Counted from the stretch's first letter, positions 16,596 through 25,234 are shown. The stretch: DNA of 64,000 nt from Paractinoplanes atraurantiacus (GCF_900215205.1 NZ_OBDY01000006.1:124001-188000); one strand, 5' to 3'. Program-made: numbers and translations. Notes: generated by a model not told the origin, from the sequence alone.

Positions 16596-17821
16596 GGCAA
16601 AACCTCCGGGGCGCTGAGGTAGGGGAAGGTCACTTCGTGCGTACGGGTCCGGGCCTGGGCGCTGGCCTGAGTGGCGGCCGCGTCCGGCTCGTACGTCTCG
16701 TCGACCATGGGGAAGGTGGCCCCGGCGATGGCGCGCAGCAGGACGGAGGTGACGTCGTCGCCGATCCGCCGTCCGTTCGGGAAGCCGGCGAAGTCGCCGC
16801 CGAGCAGGCCGAACGGGTTCTCCTCGGCCGACGGCGGCACTGTGGTGTCCAGCCGCAGCATGTCGGCCTGCAGGTCGCCGGTGAAGGTGCGCAGGCCGTC
16901 GACCAGTCCGTCCGGGATGCCGGTGAGCAGCATCGCCACCAGGTCGGACCGGCGCGCGGTCAGCGCCTCGAGACGCGGGAAGTGCCCGGGGTGGTCGACC
17001 GGCAGCAGCACGGCCAGGTCGGGGTGCTCGACCAGGTCGGCGAAGCGCTTGTCGTCCGAGGGCGGCATGCCGTTCCAGCGGGCCCGGTCGGCGGCCGGGA
17101 CGAAGAGCTCGGCGAACAGCGGATTGGCCCGCCGGGCGACCTGCACCATCGGGCCGACCAGCACGTCGTCGCCGTTGCTGTGCAGCTCGCGGCGGCTCGC
17201 GGTGGTCCACACGCCGATCATCCGGCCCGGGTGCGGCAGCTGGATCGCGATGCTGTTGACGGTGGCCGGGCCGGTGGCCAGGGCCCGGGCGTTCTCGCCG
17301 ATCTCGAAGACGGCGGCCGGGTCGACGAAGAACGCGTCGGCCCGCTGACCGGCGAAGACGCGCTCTCCCGAGGGGAGCTCGGCGATCGCGGCGGCGGCCA
17401 GGGCGTCATAGTCCGGGGTCGAGGTGGGACCGAGGTTGCGCGGCGGGCACGGCAGGTGGGTGGCCAGGACGGAGCTTTTCCCGTACGCGTCGACCCTGGT
17501 CACCGAGAAGAACTGGCGCCGGTTCCAGTTCTCGCTGGTCAGCGACTCGATCGGGCCGGTGTTGTAGAGGAAGGTGTCGCGGTTGCGCAGCTCGGTGCGG
17601 AACCGGAACTGGTATGTCAGGTCGGGCCGGGCGTCGCCGTTGTAGTCGATGTGGATCTCGTAGAGGACGTCGTCGCCGAACTCCAGGTTGAGGAACCCGT
17701 AGTTCGCGATGATCGTCGTCGTCTCCGGCGCGTCCGGGCTGACGAAAGCGTACAGGTCGGAGCTCTCCGCGTCCGGGTCCGCGGCTCCGAGTGACGCCTC
17801 TCCGTAGCCAACTCGACTCAT
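16592..17821 (-). CDS. DUF4331 family protein
   Basis: 409 residues. The family pattern is clear: early SSDLYAFVSPDAPETTTIIA, then FGDDVLYEIHIDYNGDARPD, and a C-terminal FPNGRRIGDDVTSVLLRAIA. The last is the 'GRRxxDDVxD' signature of DUF4331. No signal peptide at this start, although many relatives are secreted. The function of DUF4331 is not established; the fold is thought to be a large beta-structure. It is followed by a coupled small gene (GTGA overlap). Confidence 0.85.
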   Translation of the reverse strand: MSRVGYGEASLGAADPDAESSDLYAFVSPDAPETTTIIANYGFLNLEFGDDVLYEIHIDYNGDARPDLTYQFRFRTELRNRDTFLYNTGPIESLTSENWNRRQFFSVTRVDAYGKSSVLATHLPCPPRNLGPTSTPDYDALAAAAIAELPSGERVFAGQRADAFFVDPAAVFEIGENARALATGPATVNSIAIQLPHPGRMIGVWTTASRRELHSNGDDVLVGPMVQVARRANPLFAELFVPAADRARWNGMPPSDDKRFADLVEHPDLAVLLPVDHPGHFPRLEALTARRSDLVAMLLTGIPDGLVDGLRTFTGDLQADMLRLDTTVPPSAEENPFGLLGGDFAGFPNGRRIGDDVTSVLLRAIAGATFPMVDETYEPDAAATQASAQARTRTHEVTFPYLSAPEVLP

Positions 17822-17900
17822 GCTCGGCCTTTCGTCTGTCCCCTGGGGGCACGGGACCTACTGTCGACGACCATCAGTACGAAGCGATTCTCGGTGGGGT

Positions 17901-18803
17901 TCAACGGTTTTCGCGGCGTCTGCGGAGAATGCCGGTGACCACGGCGTACGCCACGGCGCCGAAGCCGAGCGCCAACGCCCCGATGATGATCTGATGACCG
18001 AGAGTTACTTTGCTGGTGTCCGCCACCGGGACGGTCTGCGCTCGAGCCGGCGCGGGCGCGGCTTCTGTCGGATTAGTCGCATCCGTCGTCTTCGGCGCTT
18101 CCGGTACTTTTGTGGCGGCCGGCTTGGTGGCCGCGGGCTTCGCCTTCGCGGGAGCTCTTGTCGCCTTTGTCGTCGCCGGGGCCACGGCTGCCTTCGGGAA
18201 CACCAGGTCCGAGCACGAGTAGTAGGTGTCCGGGGTGCTCGAGGTCTCCCAGACGACGTACAAAATCTGCCGTCCGGTCCTTTGTGGCAGTTTGACCTTC
18301 ATGGCGTAGGCCCCGTCGGTCAGCGGAGGATCGGTGACCGTGACGAGCGGCTTGGCGCCGAGGTCGTCCCAGGCCAGGGGCTTCGAGGGGTCGTACGCCG
18401 GCTTGGTCAGAAAGATCCGGAACTGTCCGGCGTGGGGGATCGTCGCCCGGTAGCGCACGCTCAGCGAACCGCCCGCGGTGACCTTGGTCGCGGGGTAGTC
18501 GTCACGCGGCAGGTCGAGGCCCTTGAAGGCGTCCAGGCCGCCGCTGCACAGCTCGCCGTCCGGCACCACCTCGCGGTCGCGGCCGCCCACATCGGCGATG
18601 CGCAGGTTGTCGAACGAGCCGAAACCGCCGCCGTTGGCCTTCTTCGCGGCCTGGCAGGCGGCACTGCCCGTGTCCTCACCGCCCCTGGCGCACGCGGCCG
18701 TGCGGCTGATCGGCGTGGTCGGCGAGCCGTGCGCGGAGGCCGGCGCGGCCGGCCAGACGAGTGCCGCGGCGAGAGCGCACGCCGCGAGACGGGAGATCCT
18801 CAC
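17901..18803 (-). CDS. AA10 lytic polysaccharide monooxygenase, C-terminally anchored
   Basis: 300 residues. A signal peptide ends APASA, exposing His25 as the first mature residue. His124 (TIPHAG) supplies the second half of the copper histidine brace, and Phe202 in the SCSDLVF segment fits the axial position. Paired cysteines occur at 38/50 and 86/197. The AA10 domain (25-204) oxidatively cleaves chitin or cellulose. A linker of Ala/Thr/Lys/Pro follows (about 205-255), then one transmembrane helix (about 266-290) and a RRRRENR tail. The enzyme should therefore be displayed on the cell surface rather than released. Confidence 0.88.
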   Translation of the reverse strand: MRISRLAACALAAALVWPAAPASAHGSPTTPISRTAACARGGEDTGSAACQAAKKANGGGFGSFDNLRIADVGGRDREVVPDGELCSGGLDAFKGLDLPRDDYPATKVTAGGSLSVRYRATIPHAGQFRIFLTKPAYDPSKPLAWDDLGAKPLVTVTDPPLTDGAYAMKVKLPQRTGRQILYVVWETSSTPDTYYSCSDLVFPKAAVAPATTKATRAPAKAKPAATKPAATKVPEAPKTTDATNPTEAAPAPARAQTVPVADTSKVTLGHQIIIGALALGFGAVAYAVVTGILRRRRENR

Positions 18804-18911
18804 CCCGGGCTATACGGAGAATCGGCGTGAGTCGTTCAGCACGTCACCGTCAGTGCGTCCGGAGCGCTGTGATTGAGTGGTCGGGTTCGACGAAACAATG
18901 AAGGAGAACTC

Positions 18912-19280
18912 ATGGACAAGCCCGACGTCGGCCCGATCGAGGGCGAGCCGCCCGCCGAGCTCGTGATCGAGGACATCACCGTTGGTGACGGCCCCGAGGC
19001 CAAGCCCGGTCAGTACGTGAGCGTCCACTACGTGGGCGTGGCGCACTCGACCGGCCGGGAGTTCGACGCGTCGTACAACCGTGGTGAGGCGTTCGAGTTC
19101 CCGCTCGGCGGCGGCCAGGTCATCGGCGGCTGGGACCAGGGCGTGGTCGGCATGAAGGTCGGCGGGCGCCGCAAGCTGACCATCCCGCCGCACCTGGGCT
19201 ACGGCTCGCGCGGCGCGGCCGGTGTGATCAAGCCGAACGAGACCCTCATCTTCGTCGTGGATCTCCTCGGCGTTCAATAA
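18912..19280 (+). CDS. FKBP-type peptidyl-prolyl isomerase
   Basis: 122 residues from the ATG at 18912, with AAGGAG at 18901-18906 just upstream. It is a single FKBP domain with the ligand/active-site residues of FKBP12: VHYVG, FDASYNRG, IGGWDQGVVGMKVGGRR and LGYG, ending FVVDLLGV. It catalyses cis-trans isomerisation of prolyl bonds in the cytosol (no signal peptide). The gene stands alone, followed by a perfect bidirectional terminator. Confidence 0.92.
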   Translation: MDKPDVGPIEGEPPAELVIEDITVGDGPEAKPGQYVSVHYVGVAHSTGREFDASYNRGEAFEFPLGGGQVIGGWDQGVVGMKVGGRRKLTIPPHLGYGSRGAAGVIKPNETLIFVVDLLGVQ

Positions 19281-19300
19281 GGACGGGCCGGCACGCCGGC

Positions 19301-19333
19301 CGGGCCGGGACGGGCGCCGCCTGTCCCGGCCCG
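19301..19333. terminator. Bidirectional hairpin terminator
   Basis: CGGGCCGGGAC (19301-19311) pairs perfectly with GTCCCGGCCCG (19323-19333), extended by two inner pairs, around a 7-base loop. It lies between the convergent FKBP and lipoprotein genes. There is no U-tract, as is usual in high-G+C actinobacteria. Confidence 0.75.
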
Positions 19334-19385
19334 CTGTCGTTCCGGTCGTCGTCGGGGTCCGGCTCGATCGGGTCGCCGATCGGCG

Positions 19386-20276
19386 TCATCGGTTGCCCTT
19401 TGTGACAGTGAAAGTGGAACAGCCCGACTCGTCCGGCAGCAGCGGCCGGAACGTGATCAGGTACTTGGCGCCGCCCGACGTCCACGGCGTCATGGCGTTC
19501 GCCTTCTCGGCCGCGGTGAGCACCTTGTCGAGCTCGGCGCCGGCCACCGTGACACAGCCGATCTTGAAGGCCGCGTTCAGATACTGACCGGGCAGCGCCG
19601 GGCCGGCCCAGGCGATCTCGGGGCTCTTGGGGTCGGTGCCGCCCGGATCGGTGTACGGACGGGCCAGCACCGCCATCTCCTCGGGCTCATATTTCTGGCT
19701 CTTGCCCTCGCCCGGCAGGCCGGTCAGCGTCTTGACGAAGTCGGACAGCTTCTTGCGGGCGTCACGCTGCGGCTGGGTGAGCATCGGGTCGTTGGCCTGG
19801 CTCTCGCTCAGCGCCTCGACGGCCACCGACTGGGTGCCCTGCTCGGTGCGGACCGTGACCCGGGTGGTGGGCGCGTCGGCCACGTTGGGCCGGCCGAAAT
19901 CGGTGCCGTTCCGCACACCGGCCGCGGCCCCCTGGCGGGTGAGCTCCTGCACCTGCTCCGGGGTGATCTGGGTGACCTGCACGTTCGGCAGCGCCGGCCC
20001 CGGATAGATCATCGGAACGGGTCCCTCGGTGATGACCCGGCCGTCGGCGTAGACGCTGACGGCGGGCAGCGACCCGACGGTCCGGTCGGGCGGGACGAAG
20101 CCGCCGTACGACTCCGTGCGCGCGACCAGATAGTTCGCCCCCTCCCCGGACGTGGGGGCACTGGCCTGCGATGCGGATTGACCGGGCGCCGCACCCGCCC
20201 CGTCCGGCTGCGCACAGGCACAGAGCAGCGCCAGCGGCGTGGCGGCGGCGATGAGGGTGTTGCGGAGACGAGTCAT
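19386..20276 (-). CDS. Secreted lipoprotein of unknown function
   Basis: 296 residues. The N-terminus MTRLRNTLIAAATPLALLCAC is a signal peptide ending in a lipobox-like LCAC, so it should be a lipid-anchored surface protein. The mature part begins with a Gly/Ala/Ser/Gln linker, then a mixed alpha/beta domain with RTESYGGFVPPDR and a central YEPEEMAVLARPY motif. The C-terminus has Cys pairs (IGCVTVAGAELD and GCSTFTV) that could be disulfide-linked. No known catalytic signature. It is transcribed away from the Rph-like operon. Confidence 0.75.
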   Translation of the reverse strand: MTRLRNTLIAAATPLALLCACAQPDGAGAAPGQSASQASAPTSGEGANYLVARTESYGGFVPPDRTVGSLPAVSVYADGRVITEGPVPMIYPGPALPNVQVTQITPEQVQELTRQGAAAGVRNGTDFGRPNVADAPTTRVTVRTEQGTQSVAVEALSESQANDPMLTQPQRDARKKLSDFVKTLTGLPGEGKSQKYEPEEMAVLARPYTDPGGTDPKSPEIAWAGPALPGQYLNAAFKIGCVTVAGAELDKVLTAAEKANAMTPWTSGGAKYLITFRPLLPDESGCSTFTVTKGNR

Positions 20277-20513
20277 GCCGGATCAGACGATCCGGGCGGC
20301 GCCGAGGTTCCGGTTTCGGAGCAAATTACTCCAACCGGCTCACCGGCCCCGCTTTCCCGGTGGTGGCGGAAGCGAAGGAATCCGCCACCACCGGAGCGCG
20401 CGTCGATGGCGTGGCGGGCGCCACAACCAGCGAGGCACACAACGTACAAATGCATCCTGCACGGAGTCAACGTTTCCTCCCCGTGAACCGCGTGTTGACA
20501 CCAAGCTTTGACA

Positions 20514-20542
20514 TTGCAGTCGTATTGAAACCGCGCTACCGT
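20514..20542 (+). promoter_or_regulatory. Likely sigma70-type promoter of Rph-like operon
   Basis: TTGCAG at 20514-20519 and TACCGT at 20537-20542 are separated by 17 bp. The match is moderate. Two TTGACA hexamers at 20495 and 20508 lie upstream but have no well-spaced -10. The palindromic operator begins 4 bp downstream of the -10, where the transcript should start. Confidence 0.4.
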
Positions 20543-20546
20543 GGAT

Positions 20547-20564
20547 GCAATGCAACTGCATTGC
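20547..20564. promoter_or_regulatory. Perfect palindromic operator
   Basis: GCAATGCA-AC-TGCATTGC is an 8-bp perfect inverted repeat with a 2-bp centre. It sits just after the predicted -10 and 21 bp before the chosen start codon. This is the size and place of a TetR-family operator, and the third gene of the run encodes a TetR regulator. Confidence 0.65.
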
Positions 20565-20584
20565 TAAAGATGGGAAGCGCAACG

Positions 20585-22954
20585 ATGCCGGTCATCGGTC
20601 TTGCCGAGTGTTCAGCGGCGCCGCGCCACCTGGTCGGGGGCAAGGCGGCCGCGCTGGGCGCACTGATCCTGCGGGGCGAACAGGTCCCGCCGGGCTTCTG
20701 CGTCACCACCGCGGCCGGGGACCTTTCCCGCGCCCAGATCGCCGAGGCGTACGAAGGCCTCGGCGGCGGCCGGGTCGCCGTGCGGTCGAGCGCGCCCGAA
20801 GAGGACGGTGCCGACGCGAGCTACGCCGGCCAGTACGACACGATCCTCGACGTCGAAGGTGCCGACGCTGTCCTGGCCGCCGTCGAGACGTGCCGTCGCT
20901 CGGCTCCGGCTCGCGCCGCCGCGTACCGAGAAGCGCGTGGTGGTGGCAGGACGGGCCCGATCGCCGTCATCGTGCAGCGGATGGTCGACGTGGATGTGGC
21001 CGGGGTGCTGTTCACCGCCAACCCGCTGACCGGATGCCGCACCGAGATGACTGTCGACGCGGCGCCCGGCGCCGGCCCGGCGGTCGTCGATGGTGCCGGG
21101 CCGGTGGATCACTACGTGATCGGTGCGCGGTCTCCTGAACCGGCTGAGGGCGGCTGCCTGGCGAACGAAGCGCTGTCCCGCCTGCGCGACCTGGGCGAAA
21201 GGCTTCAGGCGCATTTCGGGGGGCCGCAGGACATCGAGTGGGCCTTCGACAAGGCCGGGGAGCTCTGGGTGGTGCAGTCGCGGGCGATCACCACGCTGTT
21301 CCCGCTGCCGCCGGCGACGGAAGATCTGCGGGTCTATCTGGAGTTCGGGCACGTGCAGGGGATGCTTCAGCCGGTCACGCCGATGGGCATGTCCACGCTG
21401 AAGGCTCTCGTCACCGCGATGCTCCGGCCGCTCGGGCTGCACGTCACGATCACGGACATCGGCGGGCGGCTCTACGGCGACATGACCGATCTGGTGCGCG
21501 ACCCCAAGGCCCGTAAACGGCTCGTCAGGCTTCTCGCCGTCGACTTCGGGCCGCGGGCACAGGACGCGATCCGGCACCTTCTCGACGACCCGCGGTTCGC
21601 GCCGGTGCCGGGCCGTGCGAAGCGCCGGGGTGGGCCGTCGCTCGGCACCGCGGCCGGCGCCGTCGTCGGCATCGCCCGCGCCCTGGCCCGCCCGGCCGCG
21701 GCCCGCCGGCGTGCGATGGCGGCGGTGGAGCGCCTCCGGCAGGCGTCGTCCGGGAACGAGCCCGTGGGGCTGCCATCTTCTGATGGCGCGCGCGACCAGG
21801 CCGGGACGGAGCGCGACCTGACCGTGGCGGAGCGGCTGCGGATCGTTCGGGCGTGGGACGACGCCGAGTCGCCGGGGGATCTGGTCTGGCCGATCGCGGC
21901 CGGCATGCTCGCGGCGACGGTGCCGGAATACCTGCTGAAGGGCCGCAAGGACGAGGTCTTCACGGTTCTGGCCGGGATGCCGCACAACGTGACGATCGAG
22001 ATGGATCTCGCTTTGTGGCGGCTCGCGCGGCAGGTGCCGGGGGAGCAGCGCGACCTGCTGCTCGGCGCGTCGCCGGCCGAGCTGGCCGGGCGCTGGACGG
22101 CGGGCACGCTGCCCGAGTTCGGCCTCGGCGCGTTTCTGAGCGAGTACGGGCATCGCGGGGCGGCCGAGGTCGACCTCGGGGTGCCGCGCTGGGCGGAGGA
22201 TCCGGCGCCCGTATTCGCGGCGCTGCAGAACTACCTGCGGGTCGAGGATCCGGAGCAGGCGCCGGACCGGCGGTTCGCGAGCGCGGCGGAAAGCGCCGAG
22301 GCCGCGCTGCGGGACGTCCGCCGGCGCCACCGGGCGGCCGGGTTCCTGCTGGGGCGGGCGCGGGAGCTGGCGGGGCTGCGGGAGGCGGGCAAGTTCGCGG
22401 GGCTCTACCGGCTCCAGCAGATGCGGCGGCAGCTGCTGCTGATCGGGGCCGAGCTGTTCGAGGATCCGGCGGACGTCATGTTCGTGACGATCGACGAGTT
22501 GGGCGGGGCGGTGCCGGACAAGACGGAGATCGAGGCGCGCAAGGCGCTGTACCGGCGGGAGACGCGGCGGCGGGTGGTGCCGGTGGCGCTGCTGTCGGAC
22601 GGCACCGATGTCGAGGCGACACTGCCGGCCGCAGACGGGGCGGATCTGCGCGGGGTGGCGGCGTCGGCCGGGCGGGTGACCGGGAAGGCGCGGATCGTGC
22701 GGGACCCGGCCGATGCGTACGTCGAACCGGGTGAGGTTCTGGTGACCGCGACGACCGACCCGGGCTGGACGCCCCTGTTCCTGACGGCGGCGGCGCTGGT
22801 CACGGAGACGGGTGCGGTCATGGCGCACGGGCCGACGGTGGCCCGGGAGTACGGGATTCCGGCCGTGATCTGCGTGCCGGGAGCCACCGAGAGGATACGG
22901 ACGGGGGAGGTCGTGACGGTGGACGGGCGAGCGGGGACGGTGACGAGGGGATGA
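20585..22954 (+). CDS. PEP-utilizing phosphotransferase (rifampin phosphotransferase/PEP synthase-like)
   Basis: 789 residues from the ATG at 20585, preceded by GGGAAG at 7-bp spacing. The N-terminal third is a PPDK-type ATP-grasp domain (LVGGKAAALG, VAVRSSAPEEDGADASYAGQ, DIEWAFDKAGELWVVQSRAI). The middle ~400 residues are substrate-specific. The C-terminus is the swivelling phosphohistidine domain, with MAHGPTVAREYGIPAV carrying His748. This order (ATP, substrate, His) is that of rifampin phosphotransferases, which inactivate rifamycins with ATP. Rph usually has SH rather than AH before the catalytic His, and length is shorter than the ~865 typical, so the substrate may differ. Confidence 0.75.
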   Translation: MPVIGLAECSAAPRHLVGGKAAALGALILRGEQVPPGFCVTTAAGDLSRAQIAEAYEGLGGGRVAVRSSAPEEDGADASYAGQYDTILDVEGADAVLAAVETCRRSAPARAAAYREARGGGRTGPIAVIVQRMVDVDVAGVLFTANPLTGCRTEMTVDAAPGAGPAVVDGAGPVDHYVIGARSPEPAEGGCLANEALSRLRDLGERLQAHFGGPQDIEWAFDKAGELWVVQSRAITTLFPLPPATEDLRVYLEFGHVQGMLQPVTPMGMSTLKALVTAMLRPLGLHVTITDIGGRLYGDMTDLVRDPKARKRLVRLLAVDFGPRAQDAIRHLLDDPRFAPVPGRAKRRGGPSLGTAAGAVVGIARALARPAAARRRAMAAVERLRQASSGNEPVGLPSSDGARDQAGTERDLTVAERLRIVRAWDDAESPGDLVWPIAAGMLAATVPEYLLKGRKDEVFTVLAGMPHNVTIEMDLALWRLARQVPGEQRDLLLGASPAELAGRWTAGTLPEFGLGAFLSEYGHRGAAEVDLGVPRWAEDPAPVFAALQNYLRVEDPEQAPDRRFASAAESAEAALRDVRRRHRAAGFLLGRARELAGLREAGKFAGLYRLQQMRRQLLLIGAELFEDPADVMFVTIDELGGAVPDKTEIEARKALYRRETRRRVVPVALLSDGTDVEATLPAADGADLRGVAASAGRVTGKARIVRDPADAYVEPGEVLVTATTDPGWTPLFLTAAALVTETGAVMAHGPTVAREYGIPAVICVPGATERIRTGEVVTVDGRAGTVTRG

Positions 22955-23595
22955 GGCGGATCCTGGCCATGGAGGCGGCCATGTGGCGCAACCTGTTCGC
23001 GTGGGCGCTGCGCCGGCCCGTACCTCTCGGGGAGGGCGAGAAGGCGTACAGCTACAACGGGGTCGTCAAGCCGATCCTCGGGGTGTTCATCGGGCTGTCG
23101 GTGGTGGAGATCCCGATCTTCGATCTGATCGTGCGCAAGGTCGTGCCGTGGGAGCCGGCGCGGTGGATCGTGCTCGTGCTCGGGGTGTGGGGGCTGCTCT
23201 GGATGATCGGGTTCGCGGCCGGCCTCAAGCGGCATCCGCATCTGGTCGGCGACGACGGGATCCGGGTGCGGCTGGGCAACGGCGTCGACTTCCTGATTCC
23301 GTGGGCGGACGTCGTGTCGGTGAGCAAGCGGTACCGGTCGCTGCCGTCGAACAAGTCCGTTCAGGTGGAGGACGAGGCGGCGCACGTCGTCATGGGCGGG
23401 CAGACCAGCGTGGACGTCAGGCTGCGGGCCGGCGCGGACGTCCGGGACTTCGAGGGCGCGCCGGCTCAGGCGCTCGACAAGGCCGCCGACCGGACGGGTG
23501 CGAGCATGGCGGAGGTCCACGAAGTAAGGATCTACGCCGATGATCCGGACGGCTTCGTCGCGGCGGCCCGTGCCGGTCAGCCGGAACCGGCGTGA
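22951..23595 (+). CDS. Membrane protein of unknown function
   Basis: 214 residues, ATG overlapping the upstream stop (ATGA), so translation is coupled to the phosphotransferase. Two hydrophobic helices (about 45-65 and 76-95; ILGVFIGLSVVEIPIFDLIV and WIVLVLGVWGLLWMIGFAAG) are followed by a cytosolic beta-rich region resembling bacterial PH-like domains (VGDDGIRVRLGNGVDFLIPW). Its link to an Rph-like enzyme is unusual and could mean membrane sensing or transport of the same compound. That is an inference. Confidence 0.7.
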   Translation: MRRILAMEAAMWRNLFAWALRRPVPLGEGEKAYSYNGVVKPILGVFIGLSVVEIPIFDLIVRKVVPWEPARWIVLVLGVWGLLWMIGFAAGLKRHPHLVGDDGIRVRLGNGVDFLIPWADVVSVSKRYRSLPSNKSVQVEDEAAHVVMGGQTSVDVRLRAGADVRDFEGAPAQALDKAADRTGASMAEVHEVRIYADDPDGFVAAARAGQPEPA

Positions 23596-23608
23596 AAGCA
23601 TCGCTGGC

Positions 23609-24166
23609 ATGCCGAAGAAGGTCGACCACGCCGAGCGCCGCCGGCTCATCGCCGACGCGCTGATGCGGGTCGCGGCCGAGCAGGGGCTGGAAGCGGTGAG
23701 CCTGCGGCACGTGGCGGCCGCGGCCGACGTGAGCGCGGGCATGGTGCAGCACTACTTCCGCACCAAGGACGAGATGATGACGTTCGCGCTGTCGGTGGTG
23801 AAGGAGCGCAGCCAGCAGAGGGTGGAGGCCGCGATCGCCCGGCTCGGGGACGACCCGCGGCCGCGGGATCTGCTGCGCGCTCTGACCACCGCGTTGCTGC
23901 CGCTCGACGGGCCGAGCCGGGAGGACGGCCGGGTGGCGCTGGCTTTTCTGGCGTACACGGCCGTCCGCCCGCAACCGGCCCTGCGCGCCGAGACCGAGCA
24001 GATGGTCGGCTTCATCGCGAGCCTGCTGCCGGGCGGTGAGGCCGACGCGGCCGGGCTGCTGGCGTTGATGGAGGGGCTCGGCCTCTACGTGCTCGGCGGC
24101 CAGTACACCCCCGAGCAGGCGCTGGCCGCCCTGGACACCCAGCTGGAGAAGCTTTTCAACGCTTGA
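23609..24166 (+). CDS. TetR family transcriptional regulator
   Basis: 185 residues from the ATG at 23609. The N-terminal HTH reads ADALMRVAAEQGLEAVSLRH then VSAGMVQHYFRTKDEM, a BetI-like TetR signature. The C-terminal ligand domain (about 80-185) has a family-typical helical pattern. It is the last gene of the run starting at 20585, 13 bp after the membrane-protein gene, and is the obvious candidate to bind the palindrome at 20547. It overlaps the convergent AraC gene by 11 bp. Confidence 0.85.
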   Translation: MPKKVDHAERRRLIADALMRVAAEQGLEAVSLRHVAAAADVSAGMVQHYFRTKDEMMTFALSVVKERSQQRVEAAIARLGDDPRPRDLLRALTTALLPLDGPSREDGRVALAFLAYTAVRPQPALRAETEQMVGFIASLLPGGEADAAGLLALMEGLGLYVLGGQYTPEQALAALDTQLEKLFNA

Positions 24167-25052
24167 CCGTACGGGTGAAGCGCGACCGGTACGTCGAGGC
24201 GCTCAAGCCGTAATGGGACTTGAACCGGCGCGCGAAGTAGTTCTGGTCGGGCCAGCCCACCGACTCGCCGATCTTGTTGATGGGCTGGTCGGTGTGCAGC
24301 AGGCGGGCCGCGGCCAGCTCCACGCGGTGCCGTGACAGATAGGCCATCGGCGGCAGGCCGGTGGCCGACTTGAACAGGCGCACCAGATAGCCGGGGGCGA
24401 GGTGCAGCTCGGCCGCCAGCTCGGTCAGCGTCCACTGATGTCCGGGCCGGGCCTCCATCATCCGCATCGCGTCGAGAACCGCCGGGTGGATGCCGGCCGC
24501 GTCGCCGTCGAGGTCGTCGGACTCGGCGACGACCCGGGCCAGCGTGCTGAGGAAGAGCACGAGCCGGCCGACCATGTCGCCCCGGTAGCGGCCCGGCGGC
24601 TGGGAGCGCAGTTTCTGCAGGCCGTCGAGGTGTTCGAGCGACACGGCGAGCGCGTCCGCCTCGAGGTGGGCGTAGAGGATGCCGCGCCGCTGCCCCGAAT
24701 AGGGCCCGGTCCACAGCAGGTGACCGAGTTGCCGGTCCTGCCTGGTCCAGGCCAGCTCGCGCTGCATGAGCTCGGTCGAGAAGCAGCAGTTGTACAGGTC
24801 GAGGCCCTCGCACTGCTCGTAGCCGTGCCAGACGCCGGGCCGCAGCAGCACCACGTCGCCCACGCTCAGATCGCGGTCTCCGGCCAGGCTGTGGTGCGTA
24901 CCCTTGCCGCCGGTCATCACCGCGATCTCGACGAAGCTGTGCGTGTGCACCGGATGGGCGTCCTCGTGCAGGTAGTGCCCGGCCCACACGGCGGAACCCT
25001 CGATGAAGTGCAGCAGCGTGCCGGTGGTCTCGACGGGGGGCTCGTCGGTCAT
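24156..25052 (-). CDS. AraC family regulator of rhamnosidase cluster
   Basis: 298 residues. The N-terminal cupin (HPVHTHSFVEIAVMTGGKG, VVLLRPGVWHGYEQCEG) is of the RhaS/RhaR/MelR sugar-sensing kind. The C-terminal double HTH (about 195-290) has WTLTELAAELHLAPGYLVRLF and INKIGESVGWPDQNYFARRF. It is divergent from the alpha-L-rhamnosidase and its importer, so it probably activates them in response to rhamnose or a rhamnoside. Confidence 0.88.
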   Translation of the reverse strand: MTDEPPVETTGTLLHFIEGSAVWAGHYLHEDAHPVHTHSFVEIAVMTGGKGTHHSLAGDRDLSVGDVVLLRPGVWHGYEQCEGLDLYNCCFSTELMQRELAWTRQDRQLGHLLWTGPYSGQRRGILYAHLEADALAVSLEHLDGLQKLRSQPPGRYRGDMVGRLVLFLSTLARVVAESDDLDGDAAGIHPAVLDAMRMMEARPGHQWTLTELAAELHLAPGYLVRLFKSATGLPPMAYLSRHRVELAAARLLHTDQPINKIGESVGWPDQNYFARRFKSHYGLSASTYRSRFTRTVKR

Positions 25053-25144
25053 GCCTCACCGTAGGCCCCAGGTGAATTTCGTGCTACCTCCGGTTCATCT
25101 CGGGCTATGCCGTGGCCTGCGCCACAACGCACGATCGGTGCCAA

Positions 25145-25159
25145 GCGAAACGGTTTCGC
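25145..25159. promoter_or_regulatory. LacI-type palindrome upstream of rhamnosidase
   Basis: GCGAAAC-G-GTTTCGC is a perfect 7-1-7 inverted repeat. It lies between the divergent AraC and GH78 starts. The GAAAC/GTTTC core is typical of LacI-family operators, although no LacI gene is adjacent. Confidence 0.5.
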
Positions 25160-25202
25160 CATCAGTCCGAAACATCGATAACCGGATCGTCCCGGCTGCC
25201 TT

Positions 25203-25214
25203 TGAATCGTTTCA
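25203..25214. promoter_or_regulatory. Second LacI-like half-symmetric site
   Basis: TGAATCGTTTCA differs at one base from the common LacI-type palindrome TGAAACGTTTCA. It lies about 20 bp before the rhamnosidase start, 43 bp after the first palindrome. Confidence 0.45.
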
Positions 25215-25234
25215 CGCACAAGCTATGGAGAGAA

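Noticed and set aside
20495..20513. Two TTGACA hexamers upstream of the Rph-like gene
   Set aside because: They look like -35 elements but neither has a -10 at 16-18 bp. The TTGCAG/TACCGT pair downstream fits better.
20276..20585. Rifamycin-associated element upstream of the Rph-like gene
   Set aside because: I looked for the GGGGCTTGC-type palindrome of rifamycin-inducible genes and did not see it. The palindrome found is different.
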